Part shown: piece after piece, positions 26,946 to 36,790 of the stretch
Layout: every line of letters begins with the position of its first letter
How positions within the stretch are numbered: position 1 is the stretch's first letter
NCBI GenBank assembly: GCA_963821715.1
Contig: CAWGET010000010.1
Span: forward strand, 186,001 to 250,000
Length of the DNA stretch: 64,000 bases
Direction: 5' to 3'
Source of the DNA: CAWGET01 sp963821715
Lineage (GTDB): Bacteria > Bacteroidota > Ignavibacteria > Ignavibacteriales > Melioribacteraceae
Notes under the pieces: model-generated
What the model was told of the DNA's origin: nothing
The model's database searches: none
What the model saw: the letters and a program-made list of their open reading frames with translations, nothing else
Position numbers and translations under genes: made by a program

Positions 26946-29900
26946 ATGCATTCAAAAATAAAATACATATTTGTTTTATTATTGCTTCCGTTTATCGTTT
27001 TTTTCGCCTCTACCGATTGGTCTTCCGGCGGTTCGTCTACAGAAACGGGACAATTATTTATTGAATATTTCAATCCGCAGGAAAATATTTCCGAATACCA
27101 ATCCTGGAGCATTTTGCAGGATAAGCGCGGATATCTCTACTTCGGCGTTAATAGAGGAATTCTGGAATATGACGGAGTCAATTGGAGCTTGATCAAAACC
27201 CCAAATAATTCGATTGTAAGATCGATGTGCCAGGACGATAGCGGAAGGATTTACACTGCGGCTTCTTCCGATTTTGGATATCTCGCGCCAGATTCTATAG
27301 GCAGGCTGCATTTTATTTCTCTTTTAAGTTTTCTAGATGAAAAGCAAAAATCCTTTGGCGACGTATGGGATGTTGTTTATTCGACTCACGGAGTTTATTA
27401 CAAAACTCAGGATAAAATTTTTAGATGGAGCGGCGATTCCATCAAGATTTTTAACGAAGTTTACGGCTACCGACTTTACAAAATAGAAGACGAAGTTTTC
27501 GTCCGGAGCGAAGGTACTGGTCTTCTTAAAATTTCAAGCGATACCCTTTCGTTAATTCCCGCAGGCGAAGATTTTGCGCATACCGGAGTTTACAATATGC
27601 TCCCTTTTGATGATAAAATTTTAATTTCAACAAACAGAGACGGCCTATTCCTTTATGATGGGAAAAGTTTTTCCCGCTTCAAAACCGAAGCCGATTCTTT
27701 TCTGCGCTCCAAAAGGATTTACAATACCGAAGTTCTAAATAACAATAACATCGCCTTCGCAACGCAGCGCGGCGGCGCGGCAGTAATAAATAAAAATGGT
27801 AAACTTCTGCATATTGTTAATTCTTCCAATGGTCTGCCGACCGATATTGTTTACGATGTAAGCGCCGATAAACAAGGTGGATTGTGGCTGGCGATGAGCT
27901 CAGGAATTGCGCGCGTGGAAATCGCATCTCCGTTTACATTCTTCCCAAAAGAAAAATTCAGCCGAAGCTCGATAACAAATTTGTTCCGCTTCAAAAATAA
28001 ATTGTATGCATCAAATTCTTTTGGATTATTTTATTTCGACTCCAATTCATCATCATTTAAAATGATTGAGGGTATAAATTCTAACGGAAGCAATTTTATT
28101 TCCGTCGGAAATTCTCTCTACGCTTCAACAACCAACGCTATTCTCCGAATCGAAAATAATTCCGCAGAAAAAATCTTTAACTTCATTAGTCCAACTTTAT
28201 ATAAATCGAATATCGATTCAAGCATTATCTACGTTCTTTACAGACGCGGTCTCTCGATTCTTAAATATGAAAACGGCCGTTTGATCCATCAAAAAGATTT
28301 AGCAGGATTTGACGAAGAAGTCATCGATCTGAAGGAAGATAAAGATGGATCTTTGTGGATTCAAACTTTTTACGAGGGAGTTTTTCATCTTAGTGCAAAT
28401 AAAACACTTTTTTCAATGCCTTACGAGGAAAGCATCGAATTGAAAAAATATGATGAAAATACCGGGTTTCCGAAAACTCTGTCTGAGCTTTTGTCGGTGA
28501 ATGAAAGAATACTTTTTGCAACAAACGCCGGACTTTTGAGTTTTGATCGACAATCAGAAAAATTTATTCGAGATTCGACGATTTCTCCTTTTTTCACCGA
28601 TTCTTCATTGACCGTTTTAAATGCTACAAAAAATGATAAAGAAGAAATTTGGATACTTGCCGATACGAAGCAGGGACGAGATCTGGGCAAAGCAGTTAGG
28701 GATGAAAGCGGAAAATATTTTTGGAAAGCCGACTCTGTTTTCAGACGGCTGAGTCTGAACTCGATCACAATGCTGAAAGCCGATAAAGACCCTGCAACGG
28801 GAAATGAAATTCTTTGGATATCCACCGATAATGGTCTTATCCGATATTCGCCTAAAATTGAAAAGCGAAAGACAGAATTTAATGTTTTCATAAGAAACGT
28901 AAGGTTAAAAAATGACTCGTTAATTTTTGCCGGATATAAACAGCCCTCTTTTAACTCTCGGGAATTTATTCTTCCGTATAAAAATAACGATATAAATTTT
29001 TCCTTCGCCGCGTTAAGTTTCGATAAACCGGAAAAAAATAAATATCAATATTTTCTGGAAGGAGAAGACGATGATTGGTCTGGTTGGACAACGGAAACCG
29101 GCAAAGAATATACAAATCTTTCAGCAGGCAATTACAATTTTCGAATCCGCGCTAAAAATGTTTATGGCGCGCTCTCAAGAGAAGATTCATTTAGTTTTGA
29201 AGTACTTTCCCCCTGGTATTTGTCATGGTGGGCATATCCGCTATATGCGCTAATTTTATTCGGAGCTTTATTTCAGATAAGACGATACGAGCTTCGGCGC
29301 ATTAACCGAGAGCATAAGCTTCAGCTTGAACATTCCGCTTATGAAAGCTTGAAGGCGCTGGACAAATTAAAATCACGTTTTTTTACTAACATCTCACACG
29401 AATTCCGTACTCCGCTTACGCTTATTCTGGGACAAATCGAGAGCGTTATGTCTTCGTCAATCCAAATGAAAGAGAAAGGGAAACTGCAGGTTGCGGATAG
29501 AAACGCAAGACGGCTACTTACGCTGATCAACCAATTGTTGGATCTCTCCAAGCTTGAGGCAGGAAGCATGGAACTTAGAACTATTCGGCAAAACATTGTT
29601 TCGTTTCTTAAAAATCTGTTTTATGCCTTCGAATCGCTTGCGGAACAAAAAAAGATCACCTTAAAATTCGAACCAGAGTCCGCAAATATTCCGGCGGTTT
29701 TCGATCCCGATAAGATTGAAAAAGTCTTCTTAAATTTACTTTCGAACGCGATGAAATTTACTCCTGCCGGAGGCGAAATAAAAATAAGTCTGCGCACCGT
29801 TGATTCATCCATGACTGAAATAAAAATTTCCGATACCGGGAAAGGAATTTGCGCAGAAGACCTTCCTCATCTATTCGACAGATTTTACCAGGCGGATAAT

Positions 29901-30938
29901 TCATCCATAAGAGATTACGAAGGAACCGGAATAGGCTTGGCGTTAGCAAAAGAATTAGTCGAATTGCACAAAGGAAGCATTGCTTGTAAAAGCATTTTAG
30001 GAAAAGGGAGCGAATTTATAGTTCATCTTCCCACTATAATAATTGATGATAACGAACCTCCGGAAAAAATTTCTAAAGAATTGCTAAGGCAAAAGACCTT
30101 CACTGAACAGAGCAAAAACCTTTTTATAAATGACGACAAAACTGTAAATCAAAATTTGCATAAGCGACCCAGATTGAAACTGCGCGAAAACACTATACTT
30201 GTCATAGAAGATAATATTGACGTGCGGAATTACATATGTGAGCAGTTAAGGGAGGATTACAAGATAATTGAGGCATCGGACGGAGAAATGGGTTTGGAGA
30301 ATGCTCGTTTGGAAATTCCCGATCTCATAATAACTGATGTGATGATGCCGAAAATGGACGGATATGAATTATGCGGGGAAATTCGAAAAGATGAAAAAAC
30401 AAGCCACATCCCAATTGTTATGTTAACCGCAAAGGCCGCGCTAGATGATAAAATTGAGGGATTGGAAACAGGTATTGATGTTTATTTAACCAAACCTTTC
30501 AGCGCTAAGGAACTTAAGGTCAGAGTCGAGAATTTGATTCAGCAGAGGGAAAATTTACGCAAGCGGTTTGGAAAATCTACTCTGATAAATCCCTCGGAAG
30601 CGGCTGAAAGTTCAATAGATAAAAAATTTCTCGAAAAAATATTGGACGCCATCCGGCAAAATCTAGACGATGAAAATTTAAGTGTAGTACTTTTAGCAAA
30701 TATAGCAAATATGAGCGTTTCGCAGTTAAATAGGAAGCTAAACGCTCTGGTAGATCAGCCGGCAGGACGTTTGATCCGATCGGTACGTCTTCAGCGCGCT
30801 GCGGAAATGCTTTCTCAAAACGCGGGTTCTGTTGCGGAAATATGCTATAACGTCGGATTTAACGATCAGGCATATTTTTCCAGATCGTTTAAAAAACAAT
30901 TCGGCGTTTCTCCGAGTGATTTTATGAAGACAAAATAA
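26946..30938 (+). CDS. Hybrid two-component system sensor/response regulator (one-protein HTCS)
   Basis: A 1330-residue inner-membrane regulator. It has a signal anchor, a periplasmic Reg_prop beta-propeller (to about residue 660), a Y_Y_Y-type Ig domain (about 680-750) and one transmembrane helix near 756-776. A HisKA domain follows with NISHEFRTPL (phospho-His about 817), then HATPase (N, G1 and G2 boxes: NLLSNAMKF, DTGKGI, GTGIGLALA). A receiver domain with IITDVMMPKMDG (phospho-Asp about 1131) and a C-terminal AraC-type DNA-binding domain complete it. HTCSs usually sense oligosaccharides and control polysaccharide loci. No glycan genes are adjacent; the nearest such locus is 13 kb away. 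Confidence 0.95.
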   Translation: MHSKIKYIFVLLLLPFIVFFASTDWSSGGSSTETGQLFIEYFNPQENISEYQSWSILQDKRGYLYFGVNRGILEYDGVNWSLIKTPNNSIVRSMCQDDSGRIYTAASSDFGYLAPDSIGRLHFISLLSFLDEKQKSFGDVWDVVYSTHGVYYKTQDKIFRWSGDSIKIFNEVYGYRLYKIEDEVFVRSEGTGLLKISSDTLSLIPAGEDFAHTGVYNMLPFDDKILISTNRDGLFLYDGKSFSRFKTEADSFLRSKRIYNTEVLNNNNIAFATQRGGAAVINKNGKLLHIVNSSNGLPTDIVYDVSADKQGGLWLAMSSGIARVEIASPFTFFPKEKFSRSSITNLFRFKNKLYASNSFGLFYFDSNSSSFKMIEGINSNGSNFISVGNSLYASTTNAILRIENNSAEKIFNFISPTLYKSNIDSSIIYVLYRRGLSILKYENGRLIHQKDLAGFDEEVIDLKEDKDGSLWIQTFYEGVFHLSANKTLFSMPYEESIELKKYDENTGFPKTLSELLSVNERILFATNAGLLSFDRQSEKFIRDSTISPFFTDSSLTVLNATKNDKEEIWILADTKQGRDLGKAVRDESGKYFWKADSVFRRLSLNSITMLKADKDPATGNEILWISTDNGLIRYSPKIEKRKTEFNVFIRNVRLKNDSLIFAGYKQPSFNSREFILPYKNNDINFSFAALSFDKPEKNKYQYFLEGEDDDWSGWTTETGKEYTNLSAGNYNFRIRAKNVYGALSREDSFSFEVLSPWYLSWWAYPLYALILFGALFQIRRYELRRINREHKLQLEHSAYESLKALDKLKSRFFTNISHEFRTPLTLILGQIESVMSSSIQMKEKGKLQVADRNARRLLTLINQLLDLSKLEAGSMELRTIRQNIVSFLKNLFYAFESLAEQKKITLKFEPESANIPAVFDPDKIEKVFLNLLSNAMKFTPAGGEIKISLRTVDSSMTEIKISDTGKGICAEDLPHLFDRFYQADNSSIRDYEGTGIGLALAKELVELHKGSIACKSILGKGSEFIVHLPTIIIDDNEPPEKISKELLRQKTFTEQSKNLFINDDKTVNQNLHKRPRLKLRENTILVIEDNIDVRNYICEQLREDYKIIEASDGEMGLENARLEIPDLIITDVMMPKMDGYELCGEIRKDEKTSHIPIVMLTAKAALDDKIEGLETGIDVYLTKPFSAKELKVRVENLIQQRENLRKRFGKSTLINPSEAAESSIDKKFLEKILDAIRQNLDDENLSVVLLANIANMSVSQLNRKLNALVDQPAGRLIRSVRLQRAAEMLSQNAGSVAEICYNVGFNDQAYFSRSFKKQFGVSPSDFMKTK

Positions 30939-31157
30939 AAATGACACAAATGTAACCATAGACGCAGACTTAAATCCCACCAAGAACTACTTTTTGTCTT
31001 TTTAACTCTTTCCTAATTCTCAATTTAAAGTCTCTAAACCAAAAAATGCGCTATTAATCCAAACTTTTGCGCAGATAGTGCAAGATTTACCTCATCGTAA
31101 AGCGTAAGTTGTAATCAGACATTTGGTATTCTTAAATCACGAAATCAGAAAGCGAAA

Positions 31158-31598
31158 GTGAAACTGATAAAAATAAAGGGTGTTTATGACGGCGAAGGAA
31201 GAATCTTATTAAACACTGAGAAGGCGATTTTATGGAACGAAATCACAAATGAAAATCCGCCAGAACTACCTTTTGGCATTGCAGTGGAGATATCAATTTC
31301 TTTTGAAGAAGAAGAATTTCTACTCGGAACGGGCGGAATTGTCTGGGCTACTTACGATCAACGCCAGGCTGAAGTTATAAAAAACGCACTCTTTGCTATG
31401 CAAATAAATTCCGACGTAAAACAAATCGCTTTCGTAGAAAAAGAGATGTTTGTAATGAAAATCGCAAATAATGAAGATGTAAATGAAGCGATCGATTTCA
31501 TCTGGCGAAATAACAGCGGTCTGCGCCTTAAACCGGATTGGAGATATGAAGAAGGCAAAACTAATAACAGCTTCGATCAATGGTTGAGCGGACAGTGA
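31158..31598 (+). CDS. Hypothetical cytosolic protein (weakly DUF2007-like)
   Basis: A 146-residue protein from a GTG start with only a weak ribosome site. No signal peptide is present. The middle (VWATYDQRQAEVIKNALFAM, then MKIANNEDVNEAIDFI) loosely resembles DUF2007 'signal transducing' domains, in which an ACT-like fold follows a short strand. I do not recognise it with confidence. It is the first of a group of small plus-strand genes. Confidence 0.55.
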   Translation: MKLIKIKGVYDGEGRILLNTEKAILWNEITNENPPELPFGIAVEISISFEEEEFLLGTGGIVWATYDQRQAEVIKNALFAMQINSDVKQIAFVEKEMFVMKIANNEDVNEAIDFIWRNNSGLRLKPDWRYEEGKTNNSFDQWLSGQ

Positions 31599-31663
31599 AA
31601 AATGAAGAAGATGAAAAGTAAATCAGAGAAACCCAGACAGCATTATCAAAAACAGAGGTAAAA

Positions 31664-31948
31664 ATGGCTTTTTTATTAGTTCGGCACAACGTAAAAGATT
31701 ATGAAACCTGGAAACCATTCTTTGACGAACATTCTTCAACACGGGCGGAAGAAGGCTCAAAAGGGGGGAAAATATTCCGGAGCGCGGATGATCCGAATGA
31801 ACTATTTATACTTTTGGAGTGGGACAATATAGAAAACGCAAAGAAATTTGCTCAATCAGAAAAGACAATTGAAGCCGTCCAAAAAGCAGGTATAGTCGGA
31901 AATCCTGATATCTATTTTTTGGAAGAGGCTGCAACGATCTCCAAATAA
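31664..31948 (+). CDS. Small ABM-like (antibiotic biosynthesis monooxygenase fold) protein
   Basis: A 94-residue protein without signal peptide. MAFLLVRHNVKDYETWKPFF, the gap-containing FRSADDPNELFILLEWDN and a helical end with AKKFAQSEK fit the dimeric alpha+beta barrel of ABM/EthD-type proteins. Such proteins are small oxygenases or heme- and substrate-binding accessories. AGAGGTAAAA precedes the ATG. The substrate is unknown. Confidence 0.7.
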   Translation: MAFLLVRHNVKDYETWKPFFDEHSSTRAEEGSKGGKIFRSADDPNELFILLEWDNIENAKKFAQSEKTIEAVQKAGIVGNPDIYFLEEAATISK

Positions 31949-32167
31949 ATTAAGAATGGTATGGGAGAGTCCACTTATTTTTAAGCATGATTCCACAGAG
32001 TGAATAATTAAAATAAAATCAGCAATGAAGCAAAAACTATATTATTCAGAAAATTATGATTAAGGAATGAAAGACAAAATTTTTAAAAAACGAGACTTGT
32101 TTTCGAACGATTTTACTTCTGGTATTTCGACAAAAAAAATATTTGGCAATAGTAAAAGGAGAGTATT

Positions 32168-32605
32168 ATGAAAAATATAAACAAACTTCCAATCTTTTTT
32201 GTTCTTTTTCTGATGATTGGATCTCACACAGCCTTGTACACTCAGGATTTAGATTCTAACTTAGAAAAATATCCCGGTAAGAAATTATATTGCGACTATG
32301 AAAGAGCTGCTCTTCAGTTAATTGAAAATTCCGAAGATAAATCAGCAGACAATATCATTTTAACCGAAGAAGAAGATTATAAGCAATTAATTTCATGGTT
32401 AGAATCCCGTCAATCATTTGTAACAATGTATTCTGATAGCAAAATGGGCGAAAGCGCTTTCTTCACAAAAAATTCCGGCGAAGAAATAATTCCTGTTATA
32501 GCCAATGTAGATCTTCCGGTAAACATGCCGGTTAAAGTTTCGTTAAAAAAGAGTGAGAATTTGAAGATGGACGAAATGCTGATCTATGACGAAAAGTTGA
32601 AGTAA
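32168..32605 (+). CDS. Small secreted protein, paralogue of the next gene
   Basis: A 145-residue protein with signal peptide (about 1-26) and AAAGGAGAG ribosome site. The mature part begins LEKYPGKKLYCDYERAALQL and contains DYKQLISWLESRQSFVTMYS. It aligns by eye with the next protein (GQKMVYEYDSFAV..., DYKTLTSWLEDDGELVTVYS), so the two arose by duplication. The fold may be lipocalin/MoaF-like, but this is a guess. Function unknown. Confidence 0.6.
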   Translation: MKNINKLPIFFVLFLMIGSHTALYTQDLDSNLEKYPGKKLYCDYERAALQLIENSEDKSADNIILTEEEDYKQLISWLESRQSFVTMYSDSKMGESAFFTKNSGEEIIPVIANVDLPVNMPVKVSLKKSENLKMDEMLIYDEKLK

Positions 32606-32645
32606 ACAGAAGTGTTTTTATCAAAAAAATAAGGATAACACGATT

Positions 32646-33092
32646 ATGAAAATGAGAAATATTTATATGGCACTTTTTTGCCTTTTGATTTTTGCTTTCG
32701 TCAATGTTTCTGCGCAAACCGATGCATTAAAATCTGAAAATATGACCGGGCAGAAAATGGTTTACGAATACGATTCATTCGCGGTTGATATTGTCATCAG
32801 TTCCGATACGACGCTTTACTGGAAGCTTAGAGATACAGGCGAAGAGGCGAATGAAAAAACGGTTACTGTTCATCTTGACGATTACAAAACTCTAACTTCC
32901 TGGTTAGAGGACGACGGAGAATTAGTTACAGTGTATTCCGATTTTCGAAAAAGTAAAACATCGGCCGTTATGTATAAACCGGACGGGAGAATAGTTCCTG
33001 TAAGCGGTGTAATTAGATTAAATAATACAAATAAAAACAGCAAGGCTGTTTTTTATCACGATGATTTAAATCTTGCCGAATTATTGAAATAA
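32646..33092 (+). CDS. Small secreted protein, paralogue of the preceding gene
   Basis: A 148-residue protein with signal peptide ending VSAQ (about residue 23). The mature part starts GQKMVYEYDSFAVDIVISSD and TLYWKLRD, suggestive of MoaF/lipocalin-like strands. It ends with YKPDGRIVPVSGVIRL. It shares the DYK-L-SWLE-VT-YS core with the upstream protein. The pair lies 40 bp apart on one strand. Function unknown. Confidence 0.6.
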   Translation: MKMRNIYMALFCLLIFAFVNVSAQTDALKSENMTGQKMVYEYDSFAVDIVISSDTTLYWKLRDTGEEANEKTVTVHLDDYKTLTSWLEDDGELVTVYSDFRKSKTSAVMYKPDGRIVPVSGVIRLNNTNKNSKAVFYHDDLNLAELLK

Positions 33093-33129
33093 ATATAGAA
33101 ATATTAATTACACAAAAAGGAGTAATTCT

Positions 33130-33495
33130 ATGAAATATCCACTAAGAATATTTACGATCGCAATATTCGTAATTCTATATGTAAGCGGAACAAGTTTTGC
33201 ACAGGATGCTGCGGTTGTGGACTCAACCCATTATAAAGTTGAATTCGAGAACGACAAGGTCCGTGTTTTACGCGTAACATACGCGCCGGGCGAAAGATCC
33301 GTCATGCACGAACATCCCAATTTAGTTGGAGTGATGCTAACCGATTCGCACGGAAAGATGACATTCCCGGACGGAAAATCGCGAGAATCAAAATCGAAAG
33401 CGGGCGATGTATTTTGGGATCCGGCAACCAAACATCTTCCAGAAAACATCGGCAGCGAACCGGAAGAAGTAATTCTTATTGAAATAAAAGAGTAG
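33130..33495 (+). CDS. Secreted small cupin
   Basis: A 121-residue protein with signal peptide (about 1-25, SFAQ). A single cupin domain follows: VRVLRVTYAPGERSVMHEHP carries the metal-ligand-type MHEHP, and GDVFWDPATKHLPEN the second motif with His. Such small exported cupins bind metal or small ligands; no specific activity can be read. AAGGAG precedes the ATG. Confidence 0.8.
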   Translation: MKYPLRIFTIAIFVILYVSGTSFAQDAAVVDSTHYKVEFENDKVRVLRVTYAPGERSVMHEHPNLVGVMLTDSHGKMTFPDGKSRESKSKAGDVFWDPATKHLPENIGSEPEEVILIEIKE

Positions 33496-33556
33496 TTACT
33501 ACCTGAAAACATACATATTCATCAAAAATATTTATAAATAATTTAGGCAGCAAAAA

Positions 33557-34094
33557 ATGAAAACACAAAAGTATATAACTGTTTTTATCGCATTAGGAAT
33601 TTTATTTTCCTCTTTTCTGATAAGCTGCGACAATGAAGCGGCTGAAAAAGATATTGAAGCGGAAAAAGCCGATGAACAATTGGAAGCGAATATAATTATG
33701 TATGAATCCGTTTGGGACGACATTGTTAACAACGGAAACCTTGACGCGATAAATAAAAATTATTTTGACGAAAATATCACAATGATTGCCAAACCTGAAA
33801 ATATTGTCGGAATTAAACCCTTTAAAAGAATATTACAGAAACTTTATAACAGGATTTTCCGACAGGGAATTTACAGTTGTGGAAATTTTTGGGAAAGGAG
33901 ATAGAATTGTAAAACATTGGAATTTTAAAGGAAAGCATACCGGCGAGTTTTTCGGAATTCCGGCAACCGGAAACGAAGTAGATATAAGCGGAGTAACTCT
34001 CGGAATGATGAATAACGGAAGAATCGCTCAGGAGCAGGATTTTATGGACAACCTCGAATTTATGCAGCAACTTGGCGTAATACCAAGAGAATAA
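33557..34094 (+). CDS. SnoaL-like (ester cyclase/NTF2-fold) lipoprotein, frame broken
   Basis: The first frame encodes a lipoprotein signal (FLISC, Cys about 24) and the first half of a SnoaL-like domain: YESVWDDIVNNGNLDAINKN, then ENIVGIKPFK. The second half (EYYRNFITGFSDREFTVVEI, HWNFKGKHTGEFFGIPATG) is in the next frame. Removing one A from the AAAA at 33824-33827 joins K-P-F-K to E-Y-Y-R. The pattern HWxxxGxHxGxFxGxPATG is typical of the SnoaL/ester-cyclase family. The corrected protein would have about 178 residues. Its role is unknown. Confidence 0.78.
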
Positions 34095-34153
34095 AAAATC
34101 AGCGTTAAATTATTAATTTATCAAAATATCTCACAAACTAAAGGAGCAGCAAA

Positions 34154-34591
34154 ATGAAATATATTTCAAAATTCTTAACCGCAGTGCTTATTACTTTTTT
34201 CTTTCTAAGCGTAAACAACTTTGCTCAGGATAACGACGGATCGTATTACACGATGACAACTTTCAAAATCAATATTCCCGAGGACGGAAGCCGGGCTGAA
34301 TTAATGGAACTGATGAATGAGTGGACTGAGAAAATCGTGAAAGAAAACGACCATATTGTAAGCGAAAGAATTATGCGCCATCAGAGCGGAGCAGACAGCC
34401 GCGATATGGTTATACTAACAGAATATAAAGACTGGAACGGAATTAACGCAGCAGCAGACAACCAAAACGAGCTTGTAAATGCAGCTTGGGCTGACGAAGA
34501 AGCGCGTAAAGAATTTTTCGGTAAGTTCAACAAATATTTCCGCGAACATTCTGACGAAATATACGTTGAAGTTGACGGAACGAGAAAATAA
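34154..34591 (+). CDS. Secreted small protein, possibly ABM-fold
   Basis: A 145-residue protein with signal peptide (about 1-24, NFAQ) and AAGGAG site. The mature part YTMTTFKINIPEDG, helical MELMNEWTEKIVKEN and VILTEYKDWNGINAA resemble a dimeric alpha/beta-barrel protein. No catalytic residue is evident. It ends the plus-strand small-protein run and is followed by a terminator. Confidence 0.6.
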   Translation: MKYISKFLTAVLITFFFLSVNNFAQDNDGSYYTMTTFKINIPEDGSRAELMELMNEWTEKIVKENDHIVSERIMRHQSGADSRDMVILTEYKDWNGINAAADNQNELVNAAWADEEARKEFFGKFNKYFREHSDEIYVEVDGTRK

Positions 34592-34606
34592 CCCCTCTGC
34601 TTTATT

Positions 34607-34637
34607 CCCCTTCCTTTTACAACGGGAAGGGGTTTTA
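34607..34637 (+). terminator. Rho-independent terminator
   Basis: A perfect 8-bp stem CCCCTTCC / GGAAGGGG with a 10-base loop and TTTTATT tail, 15 bp after the preceding stop. Confidence 0.85.
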
Positions 34638-34763
34638 TTAATCCATAACAAGATCAAAAAATGAATTAAACTATTTAGAAGCATTAACTTATGATTAGTT
34701 TTGCAATATTTGATTATACATGATCAGTGAGAATCAGCTAAGTAATATGTATAATTTCTATTG

Positions 34764-36702
34764 CTATTCCATCCGAACTTTTTCAATTTCAAGAAATTCC
34801 AACTCATCTTCACTAAGAAATTCATCAAGGAATTCAAAGTCAAATTCACTTTCGATTTTCACGGCTCCGGGATTAACACCGCTAAATTTAGGCTGAATAA
34901 AAAATGCATTTTTCTTTTGATTCAAATTTGGTTTTTCTCCTATCCAAACCAGACCTTTATTCCGGGCAAACTGTAAAGTGTAATGGCGCCATTCTTCATC
35001 GGAAGGCGAGTCGCTTAATCCCTGTTTCCGCCTTTTTGCTTTGAGCAAAACATATGTGCTCAAAAAATGAGTTGCAATTCCTATTCCTGGATTTGGAATT
35101 TCGCCGGACAGAATTTTAGTTATCATATTCGTAACGTAAGGTGCGAAATCATTCCATGATTTCTGCTGAAGTTTTATGTGCCGAAGATATTGAACTTTCT
35201 TAATATTTGTGCCTTTATAAGTTTCTTCACTCGATACGACGGGATATTTCCCCGGATTTCTATTGTGATTAGCCCAAACTCTTTCCGCCGCTCCGGCGCT
35301 ATTAAGTAAAGGCTGCAGAGTAGTTGAATATTTTTGCAGAAAACTTCCGTAGGATCCCCATGCTGGAACCTTGTGCCGCAATATTCCAAACCGATTAAAC
35401 ATCGCCCAAATTACTGCGTGACTATCGGCGTCGTCTTTTCCTCCCGCTTCTCCCTCAACAAACCGGGCGAGCCATAAAGCGTCTTTCGCAGTGAACTGAT
35501 ACTCGGGAAAACTTGTGGATAAAGCCCTAATACTTGTGTCGATTTTCAATTTTCCGAAAGAAGCCGTTGAAGTTATGCCGGAAGATGAACCCGTCATTCC
35601 ATTAGAATATTCAGGAATCTGCGTTTTCATCACTGCCCAGGTATTTGGACCGATAATTCCATCCAAATCCTTCGATGAAAAACCTCGGCTTTTTTGCCAT
35701 TTAGCAACGGCTTCCGCAAAGGCTTCTTCACCGAGACTAACATTATCTAATCCCGAGAAAGGAAGCAGTAGATCGTTTATTTCTATGTAGAATTTATTCC
35801 ATCCAAGCTTGGCGGCGTAATGCCGGTTTAGTCTTATTGCTTTCGACCAGTTGGACCGGCTGACAGGTGTAGCAGAACTCGGCGTTGCCGCTTTCCCCTT
35901 TAAGCCTTCGTCTCTAAGAGCAAGCAAATAGCGGGTAGGATTTAACAACGCAGGAGGTTTCGGTTGCCCTACAATAAACCGCTGATTTTTCTTCGTCCCT
36001 TTTATATAAGTCTCGAAGTGAAGCATACTCGATTTATGCATTTTTCCGACAATAGCGATTTGCTGACCGGCTTTTACGGAATCACCAATTCTTAGATTCA
36101 ATTTTTTTAAGGAATCGGCGGCAACTTCTCCGTAGTTTATTACCAGATCATCGTGTTCCACAAACAAAGCCCATGAACCGTGATAGAAATGGTAAAAATT
36201 CACAATGCGTCCGTCTTCACAAGCAACAACCGGATCTCTATTGTTTGCAAAAAGATCCACAGCTACGTGATATCTTTTCCCGTCAGTTCGGGAAGCGAGA
36301 AATCTTCTTCCGGGTCTGCCGACTATCTCGCGATTCTGCTTTTGAAAAGCAATCTCTTTTCCGCGCGGATGCGAAGTTAATACCGGAAAATAACTTCCGG
36401 ATCGCGGATTTCGGGCAAAAGGGACCGGTTCTCCCGGGGGCAATTGAATCGGTTCCGAAATATTCTCGGCCGTTTTCAAATTCAAATTCTTCAAATTCCT
36501 CTTCGTCCGCCCGATCTTCAAATTCATAACCATTGAAAGATTCTTTCTCAAAATCCAAAACCGAAGTTTCATCATCGGGGTAAATATCTAATTGAAACGG
36601 CGAAAATGCTTCAAGATTAGTTTGAAGAATAGATCCTTTTTCTTTTCTTCTATTTTCTATGGAGAAATCGGTAAATTGCAAATCTTCATCAAACTTGTTC
36701 AT
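34764..36702 (-). CDS. Multi-domain wall-hydrolase-like protein (M23-like, peptidoglycan-binding, SleB-like), frame broken
   Basis: The reconstructed protein has about 645 residues. The N-terminal frame from ATG 36702 holds the FSPF motif (about 33-36) and an acidic-aromatic tract EEEFEEFEFEN. After removing one A at 36473-36476 it continues with ISEPIQLPPGEPVPFARNP and an M23/LytM-like domain (YHVAVDLFA; SSMLHFETY, where the usual first His of HxH is Met). Next are a peptidoglycan-binding segment (VAKWQKSRG, DGIIGPNTWAVM), a SleB-like domain (ARFVEGEAGG, HAVIWAMFNRF, ATHFLSTYV) and an acidic tail ESEFDFEFLDEF. No signal peptide is seen. A role in cell-wall cleavage is inferred. Confidence 0.75.
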
Positions 36703-36737
36703 AATCGATCCGGCAAATATTTTTTTTGAATAATAAC

Positions 36738-36766
36738 TAACAGCGCTAAATTTATTAACGCTGTTA
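36738..36766 (-). terminator. Hairpin after the 445-residue protein gene
   Basis: An 8-bp stem TAACAGCG / CGCTGTTA with a 13-base loop, 25 bp past the stop of the upstream minus-strand gene. An A/T-rich tail follows on the minus strand. It may weaken rather than abolish read-through into the hydrolase-like gene 36 bp further on. Confidence 0.5.
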
Positions 36767-36790
36767 AAATATTGGGATGAATTTTAAAAT

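Noticed and set aside
28421..28891. 156-residue minus-strand frame inside the hybrid sensor gene
   Set aside because: It lies fully antisense within the beta-propeller coding region and shows no ribosome site or recognisable motif.
34607..34640. CCCCTTCC/GGAAGGGG repeat considered as a regulator site
   Set aside because: The perfect stem, loop and T-tract just after a stop codon fit a terminator better.
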